Position numbers and translations under genes: made by a program. Below, piece after piece: positions 17,555 to 26,572 of a DNA stretch of 64,000 bases. The notes below the pieces were generated by a model, which searched no databases, was not told the origin of the DNA, and was given only the letters and a program-made list of their open reading frames with translations. The DNA is taken from contig NZ_QEXM01000020.1 of the NCBI RefSeq assembly GCF_004127445.1, forward strand, positions 124,001 through 188,000. The letters run 5' to 3'. Source of the DNA: Streptomyces alfalfae (lineage in GTDB: Bacteria; Actinomycetota; Actinomycetes; Streptomycetales; Streptomycetaceae). Every line of letters starts with the position of its first letter. Position 1 is the stretch's first letter.

Positions 17555-18982
17555 TCACCTCTTCTCCAGCGCCCTGCGGAAGGGCAGCGGGTCGCGCAGG
17601 GCACGCTCGATGCTCTCCAGGCTCCTGCCCTTGGTCTCCGGCACCTTCGCGGCCACGAAGACGACGCAGGCGACGTTCATCAGGGCGTAGAAGAGGAAGG
17701 TGCCGGAGCGGCCGATGGTGTTGATGGCCGTCAGGGCGGTCATGGCGATGAGGAGGTCGAAGCCCCACACCGACAGCGTGGCCAGGCTGGTGGCCGGGCC
17801 GCGCACGGACAGCGGCAGGACCTCCGGGCCGATCAGCCAGACGACCGCCTGCATCCCCACGCCGTTGAACAGGATGTACGCGAACAGCGAGATGATCACC
17901 GTCCAGCGTTGCGCGGCGGACTCCGCGGGCGTGGCGAAGGCGAGCGCGAGCACCGCCATGGCGAGCGCCGAGCCCGGCAGGAACCACAGCATCGTGCGGC
18001 GCCGCCCCGCCTTGTCGACCGCGATGGCCCCCACCACCCCGGCCACGACGAGCATCGCGCCGATGCCGATGCCGGTGAGCAGCGCCACCGAGTCGCCGAA
18101 GCCCGCGTCGTCCAGGATCGTCGGCGCGTAGTAGACGATGGCGTTGATCCCGGTGAGCTGGGAGAAGGCCGCGATGCCCACGGCGATGAGCAGAGCGGGG
18201 CGCAGCCACCGCTGCCGGAGCTGTCCCCAACTGCCGCCGTCTGCCGGGGCGTTCCGTGTCACGGCGGTGACCTCGGCGGCCTCCGCCGCCACGTCCGCTC
18301 CGGTGGGCCTGAGCCGCCGCAGGGTGCGCAGCGCGTCGTCGGCGCGGTGCTGCTCGATGAGCCAGCGCGGGCTCTCCGGCAGGAACAGCATGCCGACGGC
18401 CAGGGCCACGGCGGGGATGACGGCCAGGGCGAACATGACGCGCCAGCCGCCGCTGCCGGCCAGGGCCCAGCCGCAGAGGTAGGCGATGAGCTGCCCGATG
18501 GCGACCATGAGCTGGAAGAGCACCATGAGCCTGCCGCGCACGGCCGCGGGCGCGAGCTCCGCGATGTAGACGGGCACCATGTTGGAGGCTCCGCCCACCG
18601 CGAGGCCGAGCACGAAGCGCGCGGCGATCAGCGTCGCCACGTCGGGGGCGACCGCCGCCGCCACCGCGCCCACGGCGAAGATCACCGCGACCGCCACCAC
18701 CACCTTGCGGCGGCCGTGCCGTACGGCGGTGCGCCCCGAGACCAGGGCGCCGGCCATGGCGCCGAGCAGGATGACGCTGACGACGACCTCCTGTTCTCGC
18801 GAGGAGAGGTCGAGGTCGTCGCGGAGGTGGAGGAGGGCGCCGGAGATGATGCCGGTGTCGTAGCCGAAGAGCAGGCCGCCGAGGGCCGAGACCGCGGCGA
18901 CGGCGTAGACCAGCGCCGGGGGGCGCCCCGTTCCCGTGGGGTGGACCGGCGGGCGGTCGGCCACCCTGGTCGTCTCAGGCAT
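17555..18982 (-). CDS. MFS sugar:proton symporter (sugar porter family)
   Basis: A 475-residue twelve-helix transporter. Signatures of the sugar porter family are present: FGYDTGIISGAL in helix 1, R-x-G-R-R after helix 2, PVYIAELAP after helix 4 and PESPRWL before the central loop. It should import a monosaccharide or cyclitol with protons. Its ATG overlaps the dioxygenase stop by 8 bases, so the two genes form an operon that diverges from the LacI gene. It is likely repressed by that regulator. Confidence 0.92.
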   Translation of the reverse strand: MPETTRVADRPPVHPTGTGRPPALVYAVAAVSALGGLLFGYDTGIISGALLHLRDDLDLSSREQEVVVSVILLGAMAGALVSGRTAVRHGRRKVVVAVAVIFAVGAVAAAVAPDVATLIAARFVLGLAVGGASNMVPVYIAELAPAAVRGRLMVLFQLMVAIGQLIAYLCGWALAGSGGWRVMFALAVIPAVALAVGMLFLPESPRWLIEQHRADDALRTLRRLRPTGADVAAEAAEVTAVTRNAPADGGSWGQLRQRWLRPALLIAVGIAAFSQLTGINAIVYYAPTILDDAGFGDSVALLTGIGIGAMLVVAGVVGAIAVDKAGRRRTMLWFLPGSALAMAVLALAFATPAESAAQRWTVIISLFAYILFNGVGMQAVVWLIGPEVLPLSVRGPATSLATLSVWGFDLLIAMTALTAINTIGRSGTFLFYALMNVACVVFVAAKVPETKGRSLESIERALRDPLPFRRALEKR

Positions 18983-19844
18983 CGCCCATGACCAGTCCCT
19001 CGATGGTGTGCTTCTGCGTGAGGGGCGTCAGCGCGTCGACGACCGGGCAGCGCAGGTGGTGGCGTACCCGTTCGGGCAGCGCCGCCCAGTAGCCGCGGGT
19101 GACGGCGGTGTCGTGGCGGGCGGCGTTGTCGGCCTCGGGTCCGTCGAGGCCGAGGACGAGGACGGGCCTCGCCCTGGCCGACTCGTTCTTCGTGCCGCGG
19201 TGGATGGTGAGGGCGGTACGGGCGGAGATGTCGCCGCGCTGCGGGTACTTGCGCACGGCGCGCTCCTGGTAGCGGCCGTAGGACGCGCGGGGCGGGAACA
19301 TGCCGTGCCCGAAGTCCGGTCCGTCGTCCCACTGGGTGCCGGGCGCGATCTCGAAGGGGCCCATGTCCTCCGCGGTGTCGACGGCGGTGACGTTGAAGGC
19401 CAGGGAGGTCAGCCGGCGTTCGGTGCGCGTCTCTTCGGGGATGGGGAAGTCGCGGTGCCACGGCTGGTTCACCGCGCCTTCGAGCGGGACGTCGAAGCCG
19501 AGCTCGACGATGCGGTAGTCGGGGCCGAGGACGGCGGTGGCCACCGAGCGGACCCACGGGTGGTCGACGAGGTCGACGAAGCCGCGCAGCTGTTCGGGGT
19601 GGATCTCCACGTAGTAGCGGTGGGGGCCGCGTCCCACGGCGCCGCCGGGCCGGGCGCGCGCCTCCGCGAAAGCGGTCTCGATGTCCTCGCGCAGCCGGTC
19701 GGCCCACTCCTCGGAGAAGGCTCCCTTCCGCGCGGTGATGCCGTCCTCGTACAGGTTCGCCACGTCCTGCGCCACGTCGACGTCCAGGTCGGCGGCGCTC
19801 ACTCCGGGAAAGACGTGCACACCGGGGCATTCGGACACAGTCAT
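18975..19844 (-). CDS. Phytanoyl-CoA dioxygenase-family Fe(II)/2-oxoglutarate oxygenase
   Basis: A 289-residue PhyH-fold protein beginning at ATG after AAGGAGG. The iron-binding triad is H130, D132 (PWHRDF) and H215 (TIHRGTKN). MGPFEIAPGTQW is the usual active-site loop. PhyH proteins hydroxylate varied small molecules, including cyclitol and mycosporine-type products. Coupled expression with a sugar porter suggests the substrate is an imported or pathway sugar or cyclitol. The substrate cannot be read from sequence. The upstream region holds the LacI-type operator cluster. Confidence 0.9.
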   Translation of the reverse strand: MTVSECPGVHVFPGVSAADLDVDVAQDVANLYEDGITARKGAFSEEWADRLREDIETAFAEARARPGGAVGRGPHRYYVEIHPEQLRGFVDLVDHPWVRSVATAVLGPDYRIVELGFDVPLEGAVNQPWHRDFPIPEETRTERRLTSLAFNVTAVDTAEDMGPFEIAPGTQWDDGPDFGHGMFPPRASYGRYQERAVRKYPQRGDISARTALTIHRGTKNESARARPVLVLGLDGPEADNAARHDTAVTRGYWAALPERVRHHLRCPVVDALTPLTQKHTIEGLVMGDA

Positions 19845-19853
19845 CCTTGCCTC

Positions 19854-19907
19854 CTTGCAAGCAGAGCTTCCGCCCACAGATTGCATCGTTGAATGCAACG
19901 TTGCAAT
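19854..19907. promoter_or_regulatory. Cluster of LacI-type operator palindromes between dioxygenase and lacI-type gene
   Basis: Three elements lie in the divergent spacer. TGCAACGTTGCA (19894-19905) is a perfect 12-base palindrome of the classic LacI-family form. TTGCAT (19881-19886) and ATGCAA (19893-19898) form a second overlapping inverted repeat. CTTGCAAG (19854-19861) is a perfect 8-base palindrome at the dioxygenase ribosome site. The arrangement suits repression of both divergent promoters. Confidence 0.75.
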
Positions 19908-19958
19908 ACCCGGCGGGTCACCGATTCCGTGACGGACGTCGCATGAAAGGATGGCGCG

Positions 19959-20963
19959 GTGAGCAGTCGTCTGAAGGATGTGGCAGCCCGAGCGGGCGTC
20001 TCCGTGCGCACCGTGTCGAACGTCGTCAGCGGCTCCGCCTCCGTGGCGCCCGAGACCCGGCAGCGGGTCCAGGAGGCCATCGACGAGCTGGGCTACCGCC
20101 CCAACCTCGCCGCCCGCAGCCTGCGCGCCGGCCGTACCGGCATCATCGGCCTCGCCATCCCCGAACTGCACTCACCGTACTTCGGCGAACTCGCCGGGCT
20201 CCTGGTGGACGAGGCCCAGCGCCGCTCCTGGACCGTGGTCATCGACCAGACCCGGGGCGACGCCGACGCCGAGCGACGCCTGCTCGCCCAGGGCGGCGGG
20301 CGCGTGGTCGACGGCCTCATCATCAGCCCCTGGGCCCTGGACCCCGCCGAGCTGGCGGCGACGGCGCCGGCCGTCCCGCTCGTGCTGCTCGGCGAGCGCG
20401 GACCGCAGGGCGCGGCGGACCGCGTCGCCGTGGACAACGTCGCCGCCGCCGACGAGGCCACCACTCACCTCGTCGGCATCGGGCGCCGCCGCATCGCCGC
20501 CATCGGCCTCCAGCCCCAGCTGCGCAACGGCACCGCCCGGCTGCGTGCCGAGGGCTACCGCCGCGCCCTCGACCGCGCCGGGCTCCCCCACCCGTCCGCC
20601 GCCCAGCGCTCCGTCGCCGCACTGCACCGGGCGGACGGCGCGCGGGCCATGGCGGGGCTCCTCGACGGGCCCACCGAACCGGACGCCGTGTTCGCCTTCA
20701 GCGACGAACTCGCCCTGGGCGCCCTGCACGTGGCGCACGAGCGGGGCCTGCGCGTGCCCGAGGACATCGCGATCGTCGGCTTCGACGACATCGAGGACGG
20801 CCGCTACAGTCACCCGCCCCTGACCACCGTCTCCCCGGACAAGCCGCAGATCGCCGAGCGGTCCCTCCAGTGTCTGGCCGACCGCGTATACAGCCCCGGG
20901 AACGCCGTCCCGCCGCAGGAACTGGTCGTCCCGCACCGCCTGGTGCGGCGCGGGACGGCCTGA
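19959..20963 (+). CDS. LacI-family transcriptional repressor
   Basis: A 334-residue regulator. The N-terminal helix-turn-helix (LKDVAARAGVSVRTVSNVV) and hinge (NLAARSLRAGRTG) are canonical. A periplasmic-binding-like sugar sensor domain follows, with DAVFAFSDELALGAL and IVGFDDIEDGRY motifs. GTG is the start because the ATG eight bases earlier meets a stop at once. It faces the dioxygenase/sugar-porter operon across palindromic operators and probably represses that operon and itself until a sugar ligand binds. Confidence 0.93.
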   Translation: MSSRLKDVAARAGVSVRTVSNVVSGSASVAPETRQRVQEAIDELGYRPNLAARSLRAGRTGIIGLAIPELHSPYFGELAGLLVDEAQRRSWTVVIDQTRGDADAERRLLAQGGGRVVDGLIISPWALDPAELAATAPAVPLVLLGERGPQGAADRVAVDNVAAADEATTHLVGIGRRRIAAIGLQPQLRNGTARLRAEGYRRALDRAGLPHPSAAQRSVAALHRADGARAMAGLLDGPTEPDAVFAFSDELALGALHVAHERGLRVPEDIAIVGFDDIEDGRYSHPPLTTVSPDKPQIAERSLQCLADRVYSPGNAVPPQELVVPHRLVRRGTA

Positions 20964-21002
20964 GACCGGGCGCGAGGCCCGGCCTCGGGAGCGCCCGGTC
21001 TC
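20962..21002. terminator. Bidirectional hairpin terminator
   Basis: A perfect 12-base stem GAGACCGGGCGC (20962-20973) with GCGCCCGGTCTC (20991-21002). The loop itself contains a GAGGC/GCCTC mini-hairpin. It spans the stop codons of the convergent LacI and formyltransferase genes, so it should end both transcripts. Confidence 0.85.
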
Positions 21003-21696
21003 ACCGCGTGTGCAGCGCCCACCTGCTCCCGTTGACCTGGGCCGTCCCCGGCAGCGCGATGAGTTCGGGCTTGAACAGCGGCGGCGCTCCCATCGCGGGC
21101 TCCCAGGTCGCCAGTTCCTCGTCCTGGGGGACCTCGATCCGCCGTCCCTCGGCGAGGTCGGCGACCACCCTGAGCAGCAGCCGCACACCGAGCGGCGCCA
21201 GGTGATCGCGCCACAGGCTCTGCGCGGTCGAGCCCGGGGGCACGAACAGGTGCTCCTGGGCGGCGAGCGGCCCCGCGTCGGTGCGCTCGGTGAGGTGGTA
21301 GACGCTGCCGCCCGTCACCTTGTCGCCGTCGCGGACCGTCCACCGGATCGCGTCCCTGCCACGGTGCAGCGGCAGCAGGCTGGGGTGGTAGCCGATGGTG
21401 GCGACGGCGGCCCTGGCTCGCGTGTGACGGCCGAGGAAGGCGTGCGAGTGGGCGGCGATGATGATGTCCACGCCGTCCGGCACGTGCATCGCGCGCAGCT
21501 CGGCCGAGTCCGTCCAGGCGATGTCCCTGGGGTAGGCCCAGGCCCGCAGGCGGTCCCAGGACATGGCGTCGCTCTCGTCGGTCCGTCCTTTGCGCAGCCG
21601 GGGCGCGGCCACACCGAGGATCTTGTGCCCCTCGTCGAGCAGCGCGTCCGCGACCTGCACCGCGAACGCTCCCTGCCCCGAGACGTAGATGTTCAT
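21001..21696 (-). CDS. Formyltransferase-fold protein (10-formyl-THF dependent type)
   Basis: A 231-residue protein with the N-terminal formyltransferase fold. The active-site segment HPSLLPLHRG (H104 onward) and D140 in the TDAGPL loop match methionyl-tRNA formyltransferase and 10-formyl-THF dehydrogenase hydrolase domains. The Asn normally two residues before the His is Gly here; formyl-THF dehydrogenase also departs from Asn there. No tRNA-binding C-terminal domain is present, so it is not the housekeeping Fmt. Its ATG overlaps the P450 stop. It probably formylates an amine of the PKS-NRPS product or precursor, but a hydrolase or regulatory role is possible. Confidence 0.82.
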   Translation of the reverse strand: MNIYVSGQGAFAVQVADALLDEGHKILGVAAPRLRKGRTDESDAMSWDRLRAWAYPRDIAWTDSAELRAMHVPDGVDIIIAAHSHAFLGRHTRARAAVATIGYHPSLLPLHRGRDAIRWTVRDGDKVTGGSVYHLTERTDAGPLAAQEHLFVPPGSTAQSLWRDHLAPLGVRLLLRVVADLAEGRRIEVPQDEELATWEPAMGAPPLFKPELIALPGTAQVNGSRWALHTR

Positions 21697-22928
21697 CACT
21701 CGCCCTCCTTCAGTCCCGAGCGGTCGGGCAGGAACCGCACCGGCAGCGCCGAGAACCCGGTCAGGAAGTTGGACCGGATGCGCGGGGCCTCGCCGGTCCG
21801 CTCGAATCCGGTGGTGAAGTCCCGCAGCGCCATGAGCAGTTCGGCGATCTCGACCTTCGCGAGATAGGAGCCGACGCAGAAGTGCGGGCCGTAGCCGAAG
21901 GCCAGGTGCTTGTTGGGGGTGCGGCCGAGGTCGAACACTTCGGGCCGCTCGAAGACCCGCTCGTCGCGGTTGCCCGAGGCGTGCCAGAGCGTGACGATCT
22001 CGCCCGGTCGCAGCCGTACGCCGTGCAGTTCGGTCTCGCGGACGACGCTGCGTCCGAAGTGCATCGTGGGCGACGCCCAGCGCAGCACCTCGTCCACGGC
22101 GGTGTCGACCGACACCTCGCCCGCCTTGAGCCGCCTCCACTGCTCGGTCTCGGCGGCGAGCGTGTGGACGGCGTCGATCATCGTGAGGCGGCTGGTCTCG
22201 TCGCCCCCGATGATCAGGCTGTAGCAGTTGAGCACCACGTCCTCGTCGGAGAGCGGCACGCCGTCGATGGAGCTGGCGACGAGCATGCTGATCACGTCGT
22301 CGCCGGGCGCCTCGCGCCGCTCCTCCACGAGGTCCATGAAGTACATCAGGATCTCGTTGCGGGCCATCTCGGAGTCGACCTCGTCGACGTCCTCGTCATC
22401 GGTCGACAGGGCGGTCTTGGTCAGCCCGAGCAGGAACTCCCTGTCCTGTCCGGGCACTCCGAGCAGATTCGAGATCGTCGTCATCGGGATGCGGCTCGCG
22501 ATCTCCTCGGCGAAGTCGCAGCCGCCGGTCTCGACCGCCTCCCGTATCCACTGCCGGGTGTTGACCCGTACCGTCCCCGCGACCTCGTCGAGCACCCGGG
22601 GCGAGAGCACCCGCTGCAGGATCTTGCGCAGCTCGTGGTGGCGGTGGCCGTCGGTGACGGCCAGCATGCGGCCGGCCCCGGCGTCGCCGCCCTCCAGGAG
22701 GGTGACCAGGACGTTGCCGCGCTCCGACGTGAAGTGCGTGTCGTCGCGGTAGGTGGTCATGATGTCGTCGTGGCGGGTGAGCACCCAGAACCCCTTGCGG
22801 CCGCCGGCGGGCGGGTTCCAGTGCACCGGGGCGGTGTCCCGCAGGGTGCGCCAGAACGCGTCGAGGCCGTGGCCGGTGAAGGTGTCGGGGTCGCCCAGGT
22901 CCCTGGTGTCCAGTGCCGGTGCGCTCAT
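21693..22928 (-). CDS. Cytochrome P450
   Basis: A 411-residue soluble P450 with all hallmarks: oxygen-activating GGDET in helix I (about 241-245), E280-R283 in the ExxR motif and heme ligand C351 in FGYGPHFCVG. ATG at 22928 lies two bases after the ketosynthase stop; a GTG overlapping that stop is also possible. It would hydroxylate or otherwise oxidise the assembly-line product or a carrier-bound precursor. Redox partners are not encoded nearby. It belongs to the operon running from 32604 to 21001. Confidence 0.94.
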
Positions 22929-22930
22929 GG

Positions 22931-24715
22931 TCACCAGTCCGTGCGCCAGAACCGGCGCGGCTGGAAGGGATAGGTCGGCAGCGGCACGCGGTGGCTGTCC
23001 TCCCCCTGGTGCAGGGAGGCGAAGTCCACCTGCTGCCCCGTGACCCAGGCGGCGGCGACACCGGCCAGCGCGTCGGCGTCCGTGGCGGCGCACACGATCC
23101 CGTGGTCGTTGCGCGGGAAGGAGGAGGCGTCCGCGCGCGGCGCGGCGGCGGTCTCGGTGACCTGCCCGCCCGTGGCGTCCCCCGACAGGGCCGCGATCAG
23201 CTCCGCGCGGCTGCGGACGACGGCCGCCCAGCGGCGGGCCATCACCTTGCGGCCGAGGTTGAGGCTGAAGCAGACGTCGTCGAGCCGCAGGCCGGGGTCG
23301 GCGACCAGCCGGTCCTTCAGCCGCGCCCGCTGGCGTGCCAGGGCCTCGTCGTCCAGGGCGGAGAGGGTGGCGATGCGCGGCCTGCCCTCGGCCTCGGGTG
23401 CGCGCTCCGCGACCGCCGGGGCCTCTTCGAGGACGAGGTGGGCGTTGTAGCCACCGCCGCCGATCGAGGTGATGCCGGCGCGGCGGATGCCCGCTTCCGT
23501 CCCCCAGTCGGCCGTCTCGATCTGCGGCACGAAGGGGGTGCTGGGGAAGTCGAGGTCTTCGTTGACCTCCGTGAGGTTGATCGTCGCGGGCAGCGTCTTG
23601 TGGTGCAGGGCGAGCGCGGCCTTGATCGCGCCGAAGCCGCCGGAGACCACACCGCCGTGGCCGACGTTGCCCTTGACGCCGCCGATCGAGGTGGTGGCGG
23701 TCTGCTTGCCGAACGCCATGCTCGCCGCGTGCACCTCCAGTTCGTCGGTCATCGGCATGCCGAGCCCGTTGGCCTCGTACAGGGAGACCGTGTCCGGGGT
23801 GACTCCGCCGACCTCCATGGCGTTGGCGATGCACGCGCTCAGGCGCTCGGGCTGGGCGAGGCCGTAGGCCATCGCGCTGACGCCGTTGTTGTTGACGGCC
23901 GAGCCCTTGACCACGGCGTAGACGTGGTCGCGGTCGGCGACGGCCTGGGCGACCGGCTTGAGCAGCACCGTGACGACGCCGCTGGACAGGGCGGTGCCCG
24001 TGCCGTTGGCGTCGAACGGGCGGCAGTGGCCGTCCTTGGAGAGGACGCGGTTCTCCTCCCACAGGTGGCCGCGGGGGTGCGGGAGTCGGACCATGGAACC
24101 GCCGGCCACCGCCATGTCGGTCTGGCCGAGCAGCAGTGACTGGCAGGCCAGGTGCACCGCGTAGTGGAAGCCCGCGCAGACCGCGGCGACGGTGACGGCC
24201 TCGCCGGTCAGGCCCATGTAGTACAGCGCGTTGGACGTCATGGTGTCCGGCGACCACGCCAGGCTGGCCTCGATCGCCTCGGGGCCGACCGACACACGGT
24301 CGGGCGGGGAGCTGTAGAGCGCGGCGGTCTGCGGGTTGTTGGCGCCGTAGACGCCCACTTCGCAGCCGACCCGCTCGGGGTCGTAGCCGCCGTCCTCGAA
24401 TGCCTCCCAGGCGCTCTCCAGGAAGAGCCGGTTCTCCGGGGTCATCGCGGCCGCCATCCGGTCGCTGATGCCGAACACCGACGGGTCGAACTTGTCGTAC
24501 GTGTCGAGCACACCGCAGGCCCGCACATAGAAGGGACTGTGGATCAGGGTCTCGTCGACGTGGATGTCGTCCTTGGCGAGGAACGACACGGACTCCCTGC
24601 CGTGGACGAGGTTGTCCCAGAACTGCTCCTTGGTGCGGGCGCCGGGCGCTCGCAGGGACATGCCGATGACGGCGACGTCACCCGGGTCGTAGTCCTGCTC
24701 GGGGCTTTCGGTCAT
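22931..24715 (-). CDS. Free-standing ketosynthase with altered active site (Cys-Asn-His)
   Basis: A 594-residue type I PKS ketosynthase with no AT or ACP. The reactive cysteine is C180 in AAVCAGF. The usual EAHGTGT is YEANGLG, so the first catalytic His is N316. The second His, H353, is kept in KGNVGHGG. Spacing (136 and 173) matches normal ketosynthases, so the Asn is at the true His position. After the KS come a linker and a VPLPTYPFQPRRFW post-AT linker, as if an AT had been lost. Loss of that His normally prevents decarboxylative extension. Following a C-A-PCP unit with no thioesterase, it may release the chain, perhaps by Dieckmann-type cyclisation as the terminal KS of fungal TAS1 does. 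Acyl transfer is the alternative. Confidence 0.9.
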   Translation of the reverse strand: MTESPEQDYDPGDVAVIGMSLRAPGARTKEQFWDNLVHGRESVSFLAKDDIHVDETLIHSPFYVRACGVLDTYDKFDPSVFGISDRMAAAMTPENRLFLESAWEAFEDGGYDPERVGCEVGVYGANNPQTAALYSSPPDRVSVGPEAIEASLAWSPDTMTSNALYYMGLTGEAVTVAAVCAGFHYAVHLACQSLLLGQTDMAVAGGSMVRLPHPRGHLWEENRVLSKDGHCRPFDANGTGTALSSGVVTVLLKPVAQAVADRDHVYAVVKGSAVNNNGVSAMAYGLAQPERLSACIANAMEVGGVTPDTVSLYEANGLGMPMTDELEVHAASMAFGKQTATTSIGGVKGNVGHGGVVSGGFGAIKAALALHHKTLPATINLTEVNEDLDFPSTPFVPQIETADWGTEAGIRRAGITSIGGGGYNAHLVLEEAPAVAERAPEAEGRPRIATLSALDDEALARQRARLKDRLVADPGLRLDDVCFSLNLGRKVMARRWAAVVRSRAELIAALSGDATGGQVTETAAAPRADASSFPRNDHGIVCAATDADALAGVAAAWVTGQQVDFASLHQGEDSHRVPLPTYPFQPRRFWRTDW

Positions 24716-24751
24716 GGAAGGGCTCCTGCTTCGTCTCGGGTCGGGGGTGAC

Positions 24752-26572
24752 TCAGCTGCCGTTCGAGGCGGCGCGGCCCCGCAGCGCGGCGCGGCGGGTG
24801 TTGGCGCGGCGGCGGGCGGAGGTGACCACCTCGGGGGTGGCCCCGCTCTCCTCGTCGAGCCAGCGGCCGAGGGAGGCGATGTCACGGAAGCTGAACAGGT
24901 CGGGCACGCGGACGCGGCGGCCGAACCGCCTGGTCATCAGTCGGGCGAGGCGGACGAGGAGCAGCGAGTCGCCGCCGAGGTCGTAGAAGGCGGCCTTGAC
25001 GTCGATGCCCGCGGGTTCGAGGTCGAGGAGCTGGCCCCAGATCTCCGCGAGCGCCACCTCGGTCGGTGTGCTCGCGGCCGTCATGGGGGCGTCGGCGCCG
25101 GCGGCCGGCGGTTCGGGCAGCGCGGCGCGGTCGAGCTTCCCGCCGGGCGCGAGCGGAAGGGCGGGCAGGAACACGAGCGTCGCCGGCACCATGTAGTCGG
25201 GCAGTTCGGTGGCGAGCCTGCCGTTGACGGTGGACTGGAGAGCGGCGTCGAGCCGGACGTCGTCGCCGGCGTCGCCCTCCGGCACGACGTAGCCGATCAG
25301 CCGGTTGCCGCGGACGACGGCGGCGGCCTCCCTGACCTCGGGGCAGCCGGTCAGGCGGGCCTCGACCTCCTCCAGCTCGATGCGGTAGCCGCGCAGCTTG
25401 ACCTGGTGGTCGGTGCGGCCGCCGAAGCGGAGTTCGCCGTCCTCGGTGAGCGTGACCACATCACCCGTGCGGTACATGCGCTCACCGTCCACGAACGGGT
25501 CGGGCAGGAACCGCTCGGCCGTGGTCTCCGGCCGGTTGACATAGCCGTGGGCCAGGCCGGCGCCGCCGATGTACAGCTCTCCGGGGACTCCGGCCGGCAG
25601 CCGCCGCCTGTCCTCGTCGAGCACGTAGGCGCGGGCGTGGGCCGACGGCAGGCCGAGCGTCGGCTCACCGGCGCCGTCCCTCGGGACGAGCCCGAACGAG
25701 CAGAAGACGGTTCCCTCGGTGGGCCCGTAGGCGTTGAAGACCCGGTCGGCGCCGGTCTCCGCGTACGCCCGGTCCACCAGTTTGCGCCGCAGGGGCTCGC
25801 CGCCGAACACGATCGTGCGGACGCGGGGCGGCAGGTATCCGGCGTCGAGCAGCCCGTTCATCACCGAGGGGACGGCGTTGAGGTGCGTGATCCTGTCGGC
25901 GTACGGGCTCTCCGGCAGGTGGACGGCGCTCTGCACGAGCACGACCGCCCCGCCGCGGCACAGCGCGCCGAAGATCTCCATCACGGACATGTCGAAGCAG
26001 ACCGAACTCGCCGCCGAGACGCCGCTCAGGTCGCAGCCCTCGAAGACCCGGTCCAGCTCGGCCAGCATCGCGACGCAGCCCGGGTGGTGGATGGCGACGC
26101 CCTTCGGGCGGCCGGTGGAGCCGGAGGTGTAGATGATGTACGCGGTGTCCTCGGGCACGACCGGCACGGGCCGCTCGCCGGGTTCGGTCCGCACGCTCTC
26201 GTCGAGCACGACCACGGTCGGCCCGGCCGGACAGTTGGCCCGGGAGGCGGGTGTGGTCAGCAGCAGCCGGGTGCCGCTGTCCCGGACCATGAACGCCAGG
26301 CGTTCGGCGGGGTAGTCGGGGTCGAGGGGCACGTAGCAGGAGCCGGCGCGCAGCGTGGCGAGGAGGGCGACGAGCAGGTCGGGGGTGCGCTCCACGCAGA
26401 TGCCGACGGGGACGCCGGGTCCCGCGCCGTCGGTGACGAGGCGTTCGGCGAGGGCGCGGGAGCGCTCGTCGAGTTCGCCGTAGGTCATGACGCCCGCGTC
26501 GGAGTAGACCGCGGGGGCGGCGGGGTTCTTGACGGCCTGCTCGATGAACTCGGAGTGCAGGGTGTCGGTCAC
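24752..26572 (-). CDS. NRPS adenylation-carrier protein (A-PCP)
   Basis: A 606-residue protein starting at GTG that overlaps the PKS stop (GTGA). The adenylation domain spans about 5-500 with IIYTSGSTGRPKG (A3), NAYGPTE (A5) and PGGKLDRAALP (A10). The PCP at about 510-575 has its phosphopantetheine Ser at 536 (GGDSL). By-eye alignment to PheA gives a specificity code of D-M-M-N-V-G-A-V-F-K, which I cannot assign to an amino acid. The preceding protein ends in a condensation domain, so the two together form a C-A-PCP module. There is no thioesterase or reductase domain. Confidence 0.92.
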   Translation of the reverse strand: MTDTLHSEFIEQAVKNPAAPAVYSDAGVMTYGELDERSRALAERLVTDGAGPGVPVGICVERTPDLLVALLATLRAGSCYVPLDPDYPAERLAFMVRDSGTRLLLTTPASRANCPAGPTVVVLDESVRTEPGERPVPVVPEDTAYIIYTSGSTGRPKGVAIHHPGCVAMLAELDRVFEGCDLSGVSAASSVCFDMSVMEIFGALCRGGAVVLVQSAVHLPESPYADRITHLNAVPSVMNGLLDAGYLPPRVRTIVFGGEPLRRKLVDRAYAETGADRVFNAYGPTEGTVFCSFGLVPRDGAGEPTLGLPSAHARAYVLDEDRRRLPAGVPGELYIGGAGLAHGYVNRPETTAERFLPDPFVDGERMYRTGDVVTLTEDGELRFGGRTDHQVKLRGYRIELEEVEARLTGCPEVREAAAVVRGNRLIGYVVPEGDAGDDVRLDAALQSTVNGRLATELPDYMVPATLVFLPALPLAPGGKLDRAALPEPPAAGADAPMTAASTPTEVALAEIWGQLLDLEPAGIDVKAAFYDLGGDSLLLVRLARLMTRRFGRRVRVPDLFSFRDIASLGRWLDEESGATPEVVTSARRRANTRRAALRGRAASNGS

